Shown here in pieces: positions 45,548 through 56,812 of a stretch of 64,000 bases of DNA. Position 1 is the stretch's first letter. Every line of letters begins with the position of its first letter. This DNA comes from Gammaproteobacteria bacterium (lineage in GTDB: Bacteria; Pseudomonadota; Gammaproteobacteria; SZUA-152), in the NCBI GenBank assembly GCA_029882975.1, contig JAOUJW010000013.1, positions 1-64,000 on the forward strand. The letters are read 5' to 3'. The notes below the pieces were generated by a model. That model was not told the DNA's origin, made no database searches, and saw nothing but the letters and a program-made list of their open reading frames with translations. A program made the position numbers and the translations under genes.

Positions 45548-45985
45548 CTATAGATATCGCTCTCCTTCAGGTTTATCAACAGCGTACGACTCAATGGTAT
45601 ATCCCACGCTGCGGCCATCGCGCTCCTGTCGCTTCAATCTAAATCCAGGCTCTTCCGTTGGCCGATTGACAATGTAAGACATTGCCGGTGATTCGACACC
45701 TCGGGAACTGTCAAATGCCGTCACCCGAATATAGTGCCTTGGAAAAGTTTTACGACAATTGTTTACTTCCAGCATAATTCCCGCAGGGTCCTTCAAATCA
45801 AACATGGGCATTCCAAACATCTCCCAATAGGTATTACGTGGATGCGGGTCATCGGTATATTCGATACTAACGGCCCAGTTATTTTGTAACGCATATTTAA
45901 TCTGTTTAGTTATCTGTTCGTCAGTCAAGTCCGGTAAGAATGAAAACTGCCCTTGGGTAAGACGATTACCGTGATTGCTCATCAT
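45548..45985 (-). CDS. cbbS: RuBisCO small subunit, red type
   Basis: The 145-residue protein has [20 protein letters not shown] near its N-terminus, then [20 protein letters not shown] and [10 protein letters not shown]. The C-terminal extension that forms the beta-hairpin of red-type small subunits is present (about the last 35 residues, after [12 protein letters not shown]). It follows cbbL by 30 nt, with a strong AAGGAG upstream of the tandem ATGs. Confidence 0.97.
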   Translation of the reverse strand: MMSNHGNRLTQGQFSFLPDLTDEQITKQIKYALQNNWAVSIEYTDDPHPRNTYWEMFGMPMFDLKDPAGIMLEVNNCRKTFPRHYIRVTAFDSSRGVESPAMSYIVNRPTEEPGFRLKRQERDGRSVGYTIESYAVDKPEGERYL

Positions 45986-46015
45986 AATGTATTCTCCTTT
46001 TACGGTTAAATAGCG

Positions 46016-47631
<1,616 letters not shown>

Positions 47632-48558
47632 ATGGATAGACCTTTACCTTCAGCATTAGCGCGCCGCATTAGTTTTCGGCAGCTACAAGTATTTGAATCC
47701 ATTGCTCGAAACGAGAGCTTTACCCGCGCCGCTGAAGAATTGTTTCTTACCCAACCCACCGTGTCCATGCAGATAAAAAAACTGCAGGAAAATGTGGGTA
47801 CAACCTTATTTGATCACATAGGTAAAAAGGTTTTTCTTACCGAGACCGGAAAAGAGCTGTTTAAGAGCACAAGGGGTATCCTAGAACATTTATCCTATTT
47901 CGAAATGCAAGCATCGGATCTGCAGGGTATGAAAGCCGGGCACCTAAGACTGGCAGTGGTAACAACAGCCAAATACTATGCACCATACAAGTTAGGGTTG
48001 TTTTGTCAACAGTACCCCGGAATTGAAGTGTCACTGAAAGTAACCAACCGAGAACGGATACTTGAACGCTTACATCAGAATGAAGATGACCTTTACATCA
48101 TAGGGCAACCGCCGGAAGACAAAAATCACTGCTTTACCTATTTGGTGGAAAATCCCTTGGTAGTAATTGCCGCTAAAGACTACCACTTGACCCGAGTACA
48201 GGGGCCTTTAACAGCGAAGCATATTGCCACTCAGCCTTTTATTATACGGGAACTCGGATCGGGCACACGAAGTGCCGTGGAAAACTATTTCCGGCGATGC
48301 AATCTAAGTTTAAATATAAAAATGGAACTGGGAAGCAATGAAGCAATTAAGCACGCTGTAGCCAGCGGTTTAGGAGTGTCAGTGGTTTCACGTCACACCC
48401 TTTCTATGGAATTAAGAAACGGCCCTGTAGTGGAATTGGATGTGGATGGTTTTCCGATTTCCTGGCCGTGGTATATTGGCTACCCAGCAGGAAAAAATCT
48501 TTCTGTTGTCGCCAAGACGTTTCTGGATTTTGTTCACAAAAAGGCCATTAAAACATAG
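47632..48558 (+). CDS. cbbR: LysR-type regulator CbbR
   Basis: The 308-residue protein has a LysR HTH at the N-terminus (RISFRQLQVFESIARNESFT, then RAAEELFLTQPTVSMQIKKL) and a periplasmic-binding-like effector domain. It lies divergent to cbbL, as is standard for CbbR, which activates the Calvin-cycle operon in response to NADPH or phosphorylated intermediates. The name follows from the context; the sequence alone would only say LysR family. Confidence 0.93.
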   Translation: MDRPLPSALARRISFRQLQVFESIARNESFTRAAEELFLTQPTVSMQIKKLQENVGTTLFDHIGKKVFLTETGKELFKSTRGILEHLSYFEMQASDLQGMKAGHLRLAVVTTAKYYAPYKLGLFCQQYPGIEVSLKVTNRERILERLHQNEDDLYIIGQPPEDKNHCFTYLVENPLVVIAAKDYHLTRVQGPLTAKHIATQPFIIRELGSGTRSAVENYFRRCNLSLNIKMELGSNEAIKHAVASGLGVSVVSRHTLSMELRNGPVVELDVDGFPISWPWYIGYPAGKNLSVVAKTFLDFVHKKAIKT

Positions 48559-48664
48559 CTTGCACACGCCGGTGAGGACTGCTCGCCACCATCCGCTAAA
48601 AGTGGATAGTTCACGGCAGGGCTATCGTACCGGAATTATCACCTTCATTTTACCTATTTACTGC

Positions 48665-48970
48665 CTATGTGCAATCTACAGACATAGATCCGCCACACAT
48701 GGTAATCCCATCCTTTAGTGCAATGGGCTCACTGGTAGGACGTTTATTGTGATACTGGCAAAACGGCACGATCCACACCAGCCGCAAATCATCCGCATCA
48801 CGAACATGCGCTCCGACTTCCACCACATTTCCACACCATTTCGCCACACATTTTTCCGGCAACGACTCTCCGGTTCCCCTTTCCCAATGTCCAAGCCAAG
48901 TCTTTGGAAGGGTTGAACATTGGCATTTACGTTTTGAGGTTTTTTCAATATTAAAAACAAAATGGGGCAA
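48665..48970 (-). CDS. Small Cys-rich protein, HNH/zinc-ribbon-like
   Basis: This is a 101-residue protein with paired Cys and His: CQCS near residue 16, KCVAKWCGN at about 39, GAHVRD, then WIVPFCQYHNKR at about 65-76. The pattern with VGAHV and (I/V)VPxC..HN recalls small HNH-like or zinc-binding proteins of unknown function in many proteobacteria. The start is a TTG with GGAG about 9 nt upstream, so the N-terminus is uncertain. Confidence 0.6.
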   Translation of the reverse strand: MPHFVFNIEKTSKRKCQCSTLPKTWLGHWERGTGESLPEKCVAKWCGNVVEVGAHVRDADDLRLVWIVPFCQYHNKRPTSEPIALKDGITMCGGSMSVDCT

Positions 48971-49293
48971 TTAGATTGACTCCTATTCCTTGGGTACAAA
49001 GACAAAATTGCCGCACAATACTATGCGGTAATCCGAATATATGAAAGCCTGGATGACTCCTACTCTGTGACACACCAAAGCATGATTGAGTTTAGCGGTT
49101 TTTCATTCTCTACATAAGCTCGCAAACCTTTAACTCCTGCCCCTCAAATAATGGCAGTCTGTGCGCAAACATCATAATCTGTAAGAAATTTTAAGTTTAC
49201 TTCACCTTATATTGGCCGACATCACAAAACTGTTATCAAACCATTTGCGAAAGTCGGGCTAAAAAGCACACTTTGCCATTTGGCATGATTTGG
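48971..49293. other. Intergenic stretch with no recognised content
   Basis: It lies between the Cys-rich gene start and the chitosanase-like stop. I see no ORF above about 30 codons with a ribosome binding site, no strong hairpin and no repeat. It presumably holds the promoter for the minus-strand Cys-rich gene. Confidence 0.4.
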
Positions 49294-50226
49294 TCACAAA
49301 TCCAACGCCGCCCGAGTTGCCGGGCCAACAATACCGTCGATGGTCAGACCTTGTTTACTTTGGAAAGCGATAACGGCTTTTTCCGTACCGGGACCGAAGA
49401 TACCATCAATATCTACGGTAATATCGAAATTTTTCAGCGCTTGCTGCAATTGGCGCACGTCTTTACCGCGCAGGAAGGGACGTTGCAGTTTAAGAGGACG
49501 TTCGGATTCATCTTCGGCGGAGGCTCTGACGGTAGGCGTGTGAGTCAAGCTGACTTCATCTATGGTAATACCATGCACCTGGATAGGTAATTGAACTTGC
49601 CAGTTGTCAGCGTCGATAATTTTCTGGAAGCTGTCCATACGGTATACGGTTCTTCTCAAAAGTCGGTTGGAGTGATTGGCGAGCCAGTCACGCCGGGTTT
49701 GGACATAATGGGTAAACCAGGTTTGTTCTCCCAAGTCTTGTACAGTACCGAAATTTTGTACGGTGCGGTCTCTCATGCGGCGCCAACTGCCGTGAATGGT
49801 ACTGTCATAGATTATGCCGACACCCAGCGGCACTTCAGCATGGATGTAACCTGCAGAGACCAAACTGGGTGTCCAATAAACGCGATCAAAAAACGCATCT
49901 TGCACCTGATGCATGACCGGATCTTCTCCGGCTCGATGCAGCAAATCGCGAAAACTGAAATCACTGTCCAAGGTGAGATCACGATTTTCCAGACGATTGA
50001 GATACGGAGTGAGTTCTGCCGCCAGGTAAGCATGTTCTGTAACACAGTAGTCCTTGATGAGTAAATACAGATTACCACTGGCCAGGGTGGTTTGCGAACG
50101 CCCATAAGTTAAATGACCGGTATCGCCGGACATTAATGTCACCTGACCGTATTCCCCTTGAATTTTTCCTGTTTCAAATACATTGACAATGGCTTGTAGT
50201 GTTTTCTTTTGCAATTCATTTACCAT
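49294..50226 (-). CDS. GH46-like (chitosanase fold) protein with peptidoglycan-binding domain
   Basis: The protein has 310 residues. The N-terminal domain (about 1-215) resembles GH46 chitosanases: TLQAIVNVFETGKIQGEYGQ, then GDTGHLTYGRSQTTLASGN. The usual catalytic Glu after the YG motif appears to be replaced, so activity is uncertain. Residues about 235-310 are a PG_binding_1 domain (GKDVRQLQQALKNF, DGIFGPGTEKAVIAFQ). No signal peptide is visible, unusual for a wall-active enzyme, so export by a non-Sec route or an internal role are both possible. Confidence 0.75.
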   Translation of the reverse strand: MVNELQKKTLQAIVNVFETGKIQGEYGQVTLMSGDTGHLTYGRSQTTLASGNLYLLIKDYCVTEHAYLAAELTPYLNRLENRDLTLDSDFSFRDLLHRAGEDPVMHQVQDAFFDRVYWTPSLVSAGYIHAEVPLGVGIIYDSTIHGSWRRMRDRTVQNFGTVQDLGEQTWFTHYVQTRRDWLANHSNRLLRRTVYRMDSFQKIIDADNWQVQLPIQVHGITIDEVSLTHTPTVRASAEDESERPLKLQRPFLRGKDVRQLQQALKNFDITVDIDGIFGPGTEKAVIAFQSKQGLTIDGIVGPATRAALDL

Positions 50227-50288
50227 TTAATCATCTCCCTTAGCCACCCCAGAAACAATCATGCGGTATAGATTCAAGCCGTTGGCAT

Positions 50289-53200
50289 CTAGTGGGTATT
50301 AATGTGAAACTTTGCTTTATGTTTCACGACCAGATGGTTGGCACTATAGCCGCGCAACTCCATATTAACCTGATCCGCATTGCGTAACACTACCTCGTCT
50401 TGCAAATCAATATTACTTTGACCGTTCTGAGGATACACTGAGTGTAGCTGCACATCACCTATGGTTGCATCAATTCGATCAATATTACTACTGACAATTT
50501 GCAATACCGGCAAACGGTCGTCGCGGGCCTGCAATTGCACATCCAAACTGTACTGCTTGGATTCAGCAATTAAATCAATGGCGGCAGCGATTAAGTCTTC
50601 ATTACTCTGCAACACATCTCGACGTGTCATACGATGCACCGCATCGGGCTCGATCCCCAGATCTTCGATAATGTCACCCTCTTGATCACCCACGCGCATG
50701 GTGCGGCGAATGGCAACGCGAATATCGCTACCTTTGGGGAGAGCTTGATAAGGGCTGGTCACGTCCGGACTTTGGTGCGGTTGCATCAAGCGGGACAGTA
50801 ATTGGTGAGTCCACACATTGGCTCCACCTGCACCGGTATTGGTACCAGTACCCAGTACCGGCCCGATTTTATGATCTTTAAAACCGGCCGCAAAAATATC
50901 CGTGGCGCTGTAGCACAACGGATCAACAATGAGCACAACCGGCCCAAAGTATTGCTGCCCGATTTCATTGCATTTGTGCTCCGGAGTAATGGGATAACCT
51001 AGCGAAAATGTCGCACCGGTTTGCACCGATTGTTTCATGGAACGCACCCAGGGTTGCAACTCCAGCCCCGGAAAGATTTCCGACTTGGCGTGGTTGCGAC
51101 ACAGCGCCAGGTTCAGAGGACTGTTGATAAACTGAGCGCGTTCCGGTTCGATGGTTCTTGGTGTCAGTACCTGCAACAATTGCTCTGCCGCATAAATCAA
51201 CCCACCGCCATTACCGCGCACATCAATGACCAAACCACTGTCCGGCAGTAAACCTGATAAGCGCACAAACTCCTGTACGAACTCATCGGCACTTTTAGTG
51301 TTAAAAGTGAAAATACGAATGTAGGCGTATTCCATTCCTGAATGCTTGATCTTACGCGCACGAAAAATGGCGGGTAGCAAACTGGAAATCTCAGCGTCGC
51401 TGCGCACGAGCTTTTCCACCTGAGTCGGGTCACTGAGACCATCGGCTTCCACTTGACTAACGTGGGGCACAAACAACACTTTTTTGGCTTGTTGTACCGC
51501 ATCGGTCTGATCGTCATTACCCAGAGCAGCCGCCTCCTTACGTAACACACCAAAGGGAGTAGCACCTGCCGCTGCACCCGCTTGGAACATCAACCAATCC
51601 TGCTTCCATTCCTGAGCCTGGCCCTTTAAGTCTCTATAAGTGATATTGACCCACTCCTCCAACGGCGGTAAGCCACTCGCCAGCGGACGCAGGGTTAAGC
51701 TGTTAATACCCCTAGCCCATCGCGCGGCTTTATTGCTGCCGGCGTGACGATTGGCGTTATCCTGAATGGCAGCCTTAATAGGTACGCCATTCCAATGGGT
51801 GATGCTCACACCCTTTTGAAAACCTTCAGGAACCAAATCAGTGACTATAAAGCTGACGATGTATTTGTCCTGGCCGTTTTCCCATATTTCCTCGACCAAA
51901 AACGGTAACCAGGCGGTATGACCGGCAAAAGGCCGGGGTAAGCGATAGCCGGTATGCAAGTCACGCAGGGAGTTAAAGATATGACTCAACTCATGATGGA
52001 AATCTAACTCGGGTGGCATTTCAGCTTCGTAGGTTTCATCGAGCTGGTACTTTAACAAGCGCAAGCGTTGCAACGGATCCACGGCATGCATGGCACGCTT
52101 CAAGGGTAAATGCACATAGTTTTCACCGATAACAATCATGGCCTGTTGCACAATACGCTTACGATCTGCCAGCGTCAGCTCACCGGAAAGACGCAGAAAC
52201 GGGGCCAGTTCCCGTGTGGACTGCAGCACCTGGGGCGCCAATGGTTGGGTACTTTTCTCCATTACCTCAGCCGTCGGCGACAAACGCTTACCGTACAAGG
52301 GCGGCAGGCCGGTTTTAATAAAGTCCGGCAAATTGCGCGCCCCCATGAGCTTACGCAAGTGCGCTTCATCATCAACCACGGTGATGGGCTCCAGCTGCAT
52401 GGGATCGGTAACATAATAGGATAAGGGCTGTGTCGCCAGGTGCAACCGGACCTCTAACTCAGCATCGTCTTCCTGAAAGTCCATATCAATGCGCCATTTG
52501 GCACCGGTGTGATCCACACTACCGCTGAATAGGTTAGCTGCCTGCGCGGCATTTAAGTCCTGAGCCAACCGGGGTAGATTGGCCATGGCTTGCTGCAGGC
52601 GCTGGGTCGCCTGGCTCAGACTTAAGGCACCCACCAGAGGGTCGGCATCGTCTTGCTTCAGATTAAGCATGCGCTTGGAACGACCAATGGTGATACTATC
52701 CGAACCCGGACCGAATACATCCATTAACCGCGGTTGCCCCAATCGCGGTACGCCATCAATCACAACCAGTGTAATGGAGGTTTCCCTCGCCTTGATTAAA
52801 CGCAGATAGTCTTCGTCACTACCCGAACCTCCGCATTGCCCATTGACAGCAATGATATCAGCGCGTAACCCCGGCTCAATGGAACCCAGGTGTTGATGCC
52901 ACTGAACAATGTGCGCCGGATTACTGGTTACCATAGCCACCAGTTCCTGCGGACTAAACACGGAGCCCTGCTGTTCACTGGCAAGCCAGGCAACTTTCAG
53001 CTCACCCAAAAGATTTTTTGAACCACTGGGTGCCCAATCCGAGCCCAGGGCCACCTTCAAACCCGCTTGCTTCACTGCGCCCAATGACGCCGTGGCTCCG
53101 TAGAGTAGGTAATTGGACAGAGGGGACCACACCATAGAGCCGCCATGATCGGCAATGACCTGATAATCCGCTGCGTGTAACGCTGTGCTGTGAATACCAC

Positions 53201-53882
53201 AGAAGGCTTCGTTAATGGCCCATTGGCCATTATCTTTTTGTAACCGCAGAAACCAATTGCGCGCAGTGTCATCCACACCTTCACTCAAGTGCTGTAAATA
53301 GCACTTTTTCTTATACAACTTTTGCAGATATTGCTCCGCCTGACCGCTCACCGGATTGCCTATATTGGTGCCTGCAGCAGGCCAAGTGCTATCCAGCGGT
53401 TGTTCTACATTACGTACCAAACCTTTGTAGTAACGCTTGATACCGGGCTCTGATGACAAGGAGATACCTTGGGTCGTAGTCACCCCGCCCAACAAGGCAC
53501 GCATTTCTACATATCGCACCAACGCTTCCACCACACCTTGTGTGGCTCCCAGCACCTGTGTAGGCTTGGTGATTTGACGGCGGTAATCTTCGGAACCCCG
53601 CCATTGACTGTTGTTGGTATATTTTTGCGGTACGTCCCACAGGGGCATGGCATTGTAAGCAAGGTGGTTATGCAACTCGATGAGACCAGGGTATAGCGTG
53701 TCACCGGTTTTGATTCGGTCGGCATTTTTATACCCGGCGGGTGCCCTGGCGGAGATGGGCTTAACAGCTTCGATAATTCCCTGATTGATATACACGGCAC
53801 CATCTTCCACGATGCCTTGCGGGCTCATAGTAACGAGCCGGCCTTGCAGTACATACGGATCTATCCTGGGGTTCACGGGCAT
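50289..53882 (-). CDS. Fusion of an amidohydrolase with an S41-family protease
   Basis: The protein has 1197 residues. Residues about 10-400 form a metal-dependent amidohydrolase: PGLIELHNHLAYNAM (metal His pair), further HStAlHAADYQ-type segments and the late LGSDWAPSGSKN Asp. The middle (about 420-700) has no clear match. The C-terminal part (about 850-1110) is a C-terminal-processing (S41) peptidase: LVIDVRGNGGG and the catalytic Ser region CYSATDIFAAGFKDH. No signal peptide is seen. Such a two-enzyme fusion is unusual. It lies 132 nt downstream of the beta-propeller gene and may act with it. Confidence 0.85.
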   Translation of the reverse strand: MPVNPRIDPYVLQGRLVTMSPQGIVEDGAVYINQGIIEAVKPISARAPAGYKNADRIKTGDTLYPGLIELHNHLAYNAMPLWDVPQKYTNNSQWRGSEDYRRQITKPTQVLGATQGVVEALVRYVEMRALLGGVTTTQGISLSSEPGIKRYYKGLVRNVEQPLDSTWPAAGTNIGNPVSGQAEQYLQKLYKKKCYLQHLSEGVDDTARNWFLRLQKDNGQWAINEAFCGIHSTALHAADYQVIADHGGSMVWSPLSNYLLYGATASLGAVKQAGLKVALGSDWAPSGSKNLLGELKVAWLASEQQGSVFSPQELVAMVTSNPAHIVQWHQHLGSIEPGLRADIIAVNGQCGGSGSDEDYLRLIKARETSITLVVIDGVPRLGQPRLMDVFGPGSDSITIGRSKRMLNLKQDDADPLVGALSLSQATQRLQQAMANLPRLAQDLNAAQAANLFSGSVDHTGAKWRIDMDFQEDDAELEVRLHLATQPLSYYVTDPMQLEPITVVDDEAHLRKLMGARNLPDFIKTGLPPLYGKRLSPTAEVMEKSTQPLAPQVLQSTRELAPFLRLSGELTLADRKRIVQQAMIVIGENYVHLPLKRAMHAVDPLQRLRLLKYQLDETYEAEMPPELDFHHELSHIFNSLRDLHTGYRLPRPFAGHTAWLPFLVEEIWENGQDKYIVSFIVTDLVPEGFQKGVSITHWNGVPIKAAIQDNANRHAGSNKAARWARGINSLTLRPLASGLPPLEEWVNITYRDLKGQAQEWKQDWLMFQAGAAAGATPFGVLRKEAAALGNDDQTDAVQQAKKVLFVPHVSQVEADGLSDPTQVEKLVRSDAEISSLLPAIFRARKIKHSGMEYAYIRIFTFNTKSADEFVQEFVRLSGLLPDSGLVIDVRGNGGGLIYAAEQLLQVLTPRTIEPERAQFINSPLNLALCRNHAKSEIFPGLELQPWVRSMKQSVQTGATFSLGYPITPEHKCNEIGQQYFGPVVLIVDPLCYSATDIFAAGFKDHKIGPVLGTGTNTGAGGANVWTHQLLSRLMQPHQSPDVTSPYQALPKGSDIRVAIRRTMRVGDQEGDIIEDLGIEPDAVHRMTRRDVLQSNEDLIAAAIDLIAESKQYSLDVQLQARDDRLPVLQIVSSNIDRIDATIGDVQLHSVYPQNGQSNIDLQDEVVLRNADQVNMELRGYSANHLVVKHKAKFHINTH

Positions 53883-54014
53883 GGCGGCTCTCCTTTATGG
53901 CCTGCGTTAATCGCCGGATTATTTATATCGTCCTTTCAGAACTGGGCCCTTTTCCTTGACCGATACCGGAGGCTGATGCCACCGGCTGTACCCCTTCCGA
54001 GGGGTGCCGCCACC

Positions 54015-56444
54015 TCAACTCATGTCCAGTCGCCAGATGCTGCGCCCGTATGTGGCAGCAGTGAGGGTGTGATCCTTTTGATATACCAAATCCACCACCG
54101 GCACATTGGGCAGGTTGCGACTAAGGCGCTGCCAATAGGCGCCGCGGTTTTCCGAGACAAACACACCCACGTCGTTGGCGACAAAAACACGGTCCGGCCG
54201 ATCCGGTTGTACCACAATGGCGTTGTGGGGCACATCGGGCAGTCCGTTATCTATGACTTCCCAGGTAAGCCCGGCATTTTCTGACCGAAACACGTGAGCA
54301 TTGCCAAACCCACCCACTGTAGCATAGAGCAAATCGGCGTTGTCAGGGTTGGATTCAATGCGGGTGATGGTTTTCCCTGGCAATGCGGCACTGGCAAGAT
54401 TGGCACTCCAGGTATCGCCGCCATCCAGGCTGCGGAAAAAACCACCGTTGGTGGTACCCACGTAGATGCACCGCGTATCCGCTACAGCAACTTCGATGGC
54501 AGTAACCGCGCTGTAATCCAGCATGGGTGATACCGCTTTCCAGCTATTACCCTGATTGCGTGTGCGCCAGACTCGTTGTGATGCGGTAAACAACTCTTTC
54601 GGATTATCCGGATTCATTGCGGTGAATGCCATCCATACTGAGCTTTGCTCTTCTTCCGAGGCCGGTGGCGACACATCAGCGTAAGCATCGCCTATGAAAC
54701 GATATATATGAAAGAATTGATAAGACGCATAGACGTGATTTTCATTGTGCGGATGAAAGATCATCCAACCGCCATCACCGCCCAACAGTTCGAAATGATC
54801 ACTGCGCCCACCCGTCACCGTTATCAACGTTCCATTATCCTGAGCGCCACCACCAAAGTAATCACTATTACTCGGGGCCACATCTAAATCATAGTACATA
54901 GTGATAGCCAAGCCATTGCTACGGTTTGCCCAGTGGGCACCATAGTCTTCACTCACATCCAGACCACCGTCGTTGCAAGCGTAAATACGCCCCGGCGCAT
55001 TGGGGTGCATGGCCAGGGCATGCTGATCGGCATGAACATAATCGGGGGCGCCGCGATTGGCCCACCACTTACTCACTTGAGTCCAGCTCTTGCCACCATT
55101 CACGGTCACGTGCAAATCCACGCCCCCGCAAATCACAAACTCCGGATTAAAGGGGTCCACGGCGATGGCACTGTTATAGGACATTTGCCTCTCATCTTTG
55201 AAATGATTCCCGGCCACATTGCGCCAGTTATCCCCCATGTCATCACTGCGAAATACACCCAGTACCGCATCAAAGCTTTTGGCAGCGATGGCATAAATGG
55301 TATCCGGTTGTGATGGGGCAATTGCAAGCGTGGTCCGACTGAATTGTTCAAATGAAGAATCCGGTAAGCCCTTGGTCAATTGCTGCCAGTTGACTCCACC
55401 GTCCAGCGAGCGCCAAATACCGTTACGCCAACCGCGTTCGTCCACCGTGGCAAATACCACGCCTTGTCGTGTTGGGTGAAACACCACATGATGACACCAA
55501 TAATTGTTAGCGGAAATGAAATCGTGCTTGACCCAGGTAAGACCGGCGTCCTTGGATACATACAGGCCGGAACTCACGTCATCGCGATAACCCACTCCGC
55601 CCAAGATGACATGATTGGAGTCAAACGGGTCCACGGCAATGGTGCCGATACGGGTAGGTATGCCGGTCTCACGTGACGTAGCCCAATGTTGCCAGGTGTC
55701 GCCATTATCATCGGAACGATAGATTCCCACACCGGGATAAGAATCAGCGGACATATTGGCCTCACCGGTGCCGCAATAGATAATCTCCGGACGTGACGGG
55801 TCCCTTGCCAGTGAACCGATGTTTAAATCTTCCTGATGCAACAGATAACGCCAACTACGACCTGCATCCTTGCTGCTCCACAAACCACCCCCGGCTGCAC
55901 CGATGATAATATCGTCCGGATTGTGCGGATGCACGGTAATACTGGTCACTCGTCCGCCAATATTGGCCGGCCCTACATTTTGCCACTGCGCTTCTCCTGA
56001 CAGCTCCGGCATGCTGCGGGCACGACGACGTTCTTGATCCAATTTGAGATTAGGCGGTTCACGAAAAGGCCAGGTGGCTCGATCTTGAAACCAAGCCGCG
56101 CGGTGTTTATGTGCGTTAATACGACCGGGTTTTTTCAGCTTGAGTTGTTTCTTCCGTGGACCGGGTTGGCTAATAACCTTGCTGACCTTGACGGTCGCCA
56201 CCTTAGCCTTAGTGGATTTCTGTGCTGTCTTTTTGACGGACTTTTTACTGCTGCTTTTAGTTGTGGCTTTCTTCAGAGCCGAGCGGGCTTTGCCCGTCTT
56301 GCTTATATTTTTCTTGGCCGCAACTTTCTTTACCGCTTTTTTCTTGGCGACTTTTTTTTGCGCCACTTTCTTTTTTACCGTTTTCTTTTTTTGTGAATTC
56401 TTTTTTTGTGACGTGTTAGCAACGGGTTTCTTTTTACTGCTCAT
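54015..56444 (-). CDS. BNR/sortilin-like beta-propeller with histone-H1-like N-terminal tail
   Basis: The protein has 809 residues. The first 115 residues are about 40 per cent Lys with Ala, Ser and Thr, arranged as KKA/KKV repeats like bacterial histone H1 tails. Residues about 150-800 contain repeated BNR/Asp-box units such as SSKDAGRSWR, RSDDNGDTWQ, SKDAGLTWV, RSLDGGVNWQ and RSENAGLTWE. This is a ten-bladed VPS10/sialidase-type propeller. No signal peptide precedes the basic tail. It overlaps the small membrane-protein gene upstream by 4 nt. Function is unknown. Confidence 0.8.
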   Translation of the reverse strand: MSSKKKPVANTSQKKNSQKKKTVKKKVAQKKVAKKKAVKKVAAKKNISKTGKARSALKKATTKSSSKKSVKKTAQKSTKAKVATVKVSKVISQPGPRKKQLKLKKPGRINAHKHRAAWFQDRATWPFREPPNLKLDQERRRARSMPELSGEAQWQNVGPANIGGRVTSITVHPHNPDDIIIGAAGGGLWSSKDAGRSWRYLLHQEDLNIGSLARDPSRPEIIYCGTGEANMSADSYPGVGIYRSDDNGDTWQHWATSRETGIPTRIGTIAVDPFDSNHVILGGVGYRDDVSSGLYVSKDAGLTWVKHDFISANNYWCHHVVFHPTRQGVVFATVDERGWRNGIWRSLDGGVNWQQLTKGLPDSSFEQFSRTTLAIAPSQPDTIYAIAAKSFDAVLGVFRSDDMGDNWRNVAGNHFKDERQMSYNSAIAVDPFNPEFVICGGVDLHVTVNGGKSWTQVSKWWANRGAPDYVHADQHALAMHPNAPGRIYACNDGGLDVSEDYGAHWANRSNGLAITMYYDLDVAPSNSDYFGGGAQDNGTLITVTGGRSDHFELLGGDGGWMIFHPHNENHVYASYQFFHIYRFIGDAYADVSPPASEEEQSSVWMAFTAMNPDNPKELFTASQRVWRTRNQGNSWKAVSPMLDYSAVTAIEVAVADTRCIYVGTTNGGFFRSLDGGDTWSANLASAALPGKTITRIESNPDNADLLYATVGGFGNAHVFRSENAGLTWEVIDNGLPDVPHNAIVVQPDRPDRVFVANDVGVFVSENRGAYWQRLSRNLPNVPVVDLVYQKDHTLTAATYGRSIWRLDMS

Positions 56445-56677
56445 GATTCACCTCCCCGTTTTCCTTGCGCCGCACCGATCCCGCTTGGTCTACGACCAGG
56501 CCTCAGCATACTGGCCAACCAACTGAATACCAGCCAGGTCGCCAGAAACCCAAGGCACTCCAAAGTAAACGAATGAAACTTGTAAAACACTTCGGCAATG
56601 ATAAACGCCGCAACGCCTGTGGGTAGTTCTAAACTAATGGTGGGTCGCCATCCATTAGCGCGTAACATGGTGTACAT
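56441..56677 (-). CDS. Small membrane protein
   Basis: The 78-residue protein has one or two hydrophobic helices (VAAFIIAEVFYKFHSF; CLGFLATWLVFSWLASML) and a basic Gly/Arg-rich C-terminus. The start has a strong ribosome binding site (AAGGAGGGGGA). Its stop overlaps the start of the beta-propeller gene (ATGA), so the two are translationally coupled. I recognise no family. Confidence 0.7.
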   Translation of the reverse strand: MYTMLRANGWRPTISLELPTGVAAFIIAEVFYKFHSFTLECLGFLATWLVFSWLASMLRPGRRPSGIGAAQGKRGGES

Positions 56678-56812
56678 AGTCCCCCTCCTTACAACTTACA
56701 CATTGGCGTCCTTTTATTCAGAACGCTTCTTCATCTATCAAGATTCTAAACGTGTATGACAACGCCTTGATGAAAAAGATCGTTGTTTTCACTTTAACTC
56801 GTTAGACTCAAA

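Noticed and set aside
48715-49005. A 96-codon frame overlapping the Cys-rich gene
   Set aside because: The other frame keeps the conserved Cys/His pattern, so this one is a shadow.
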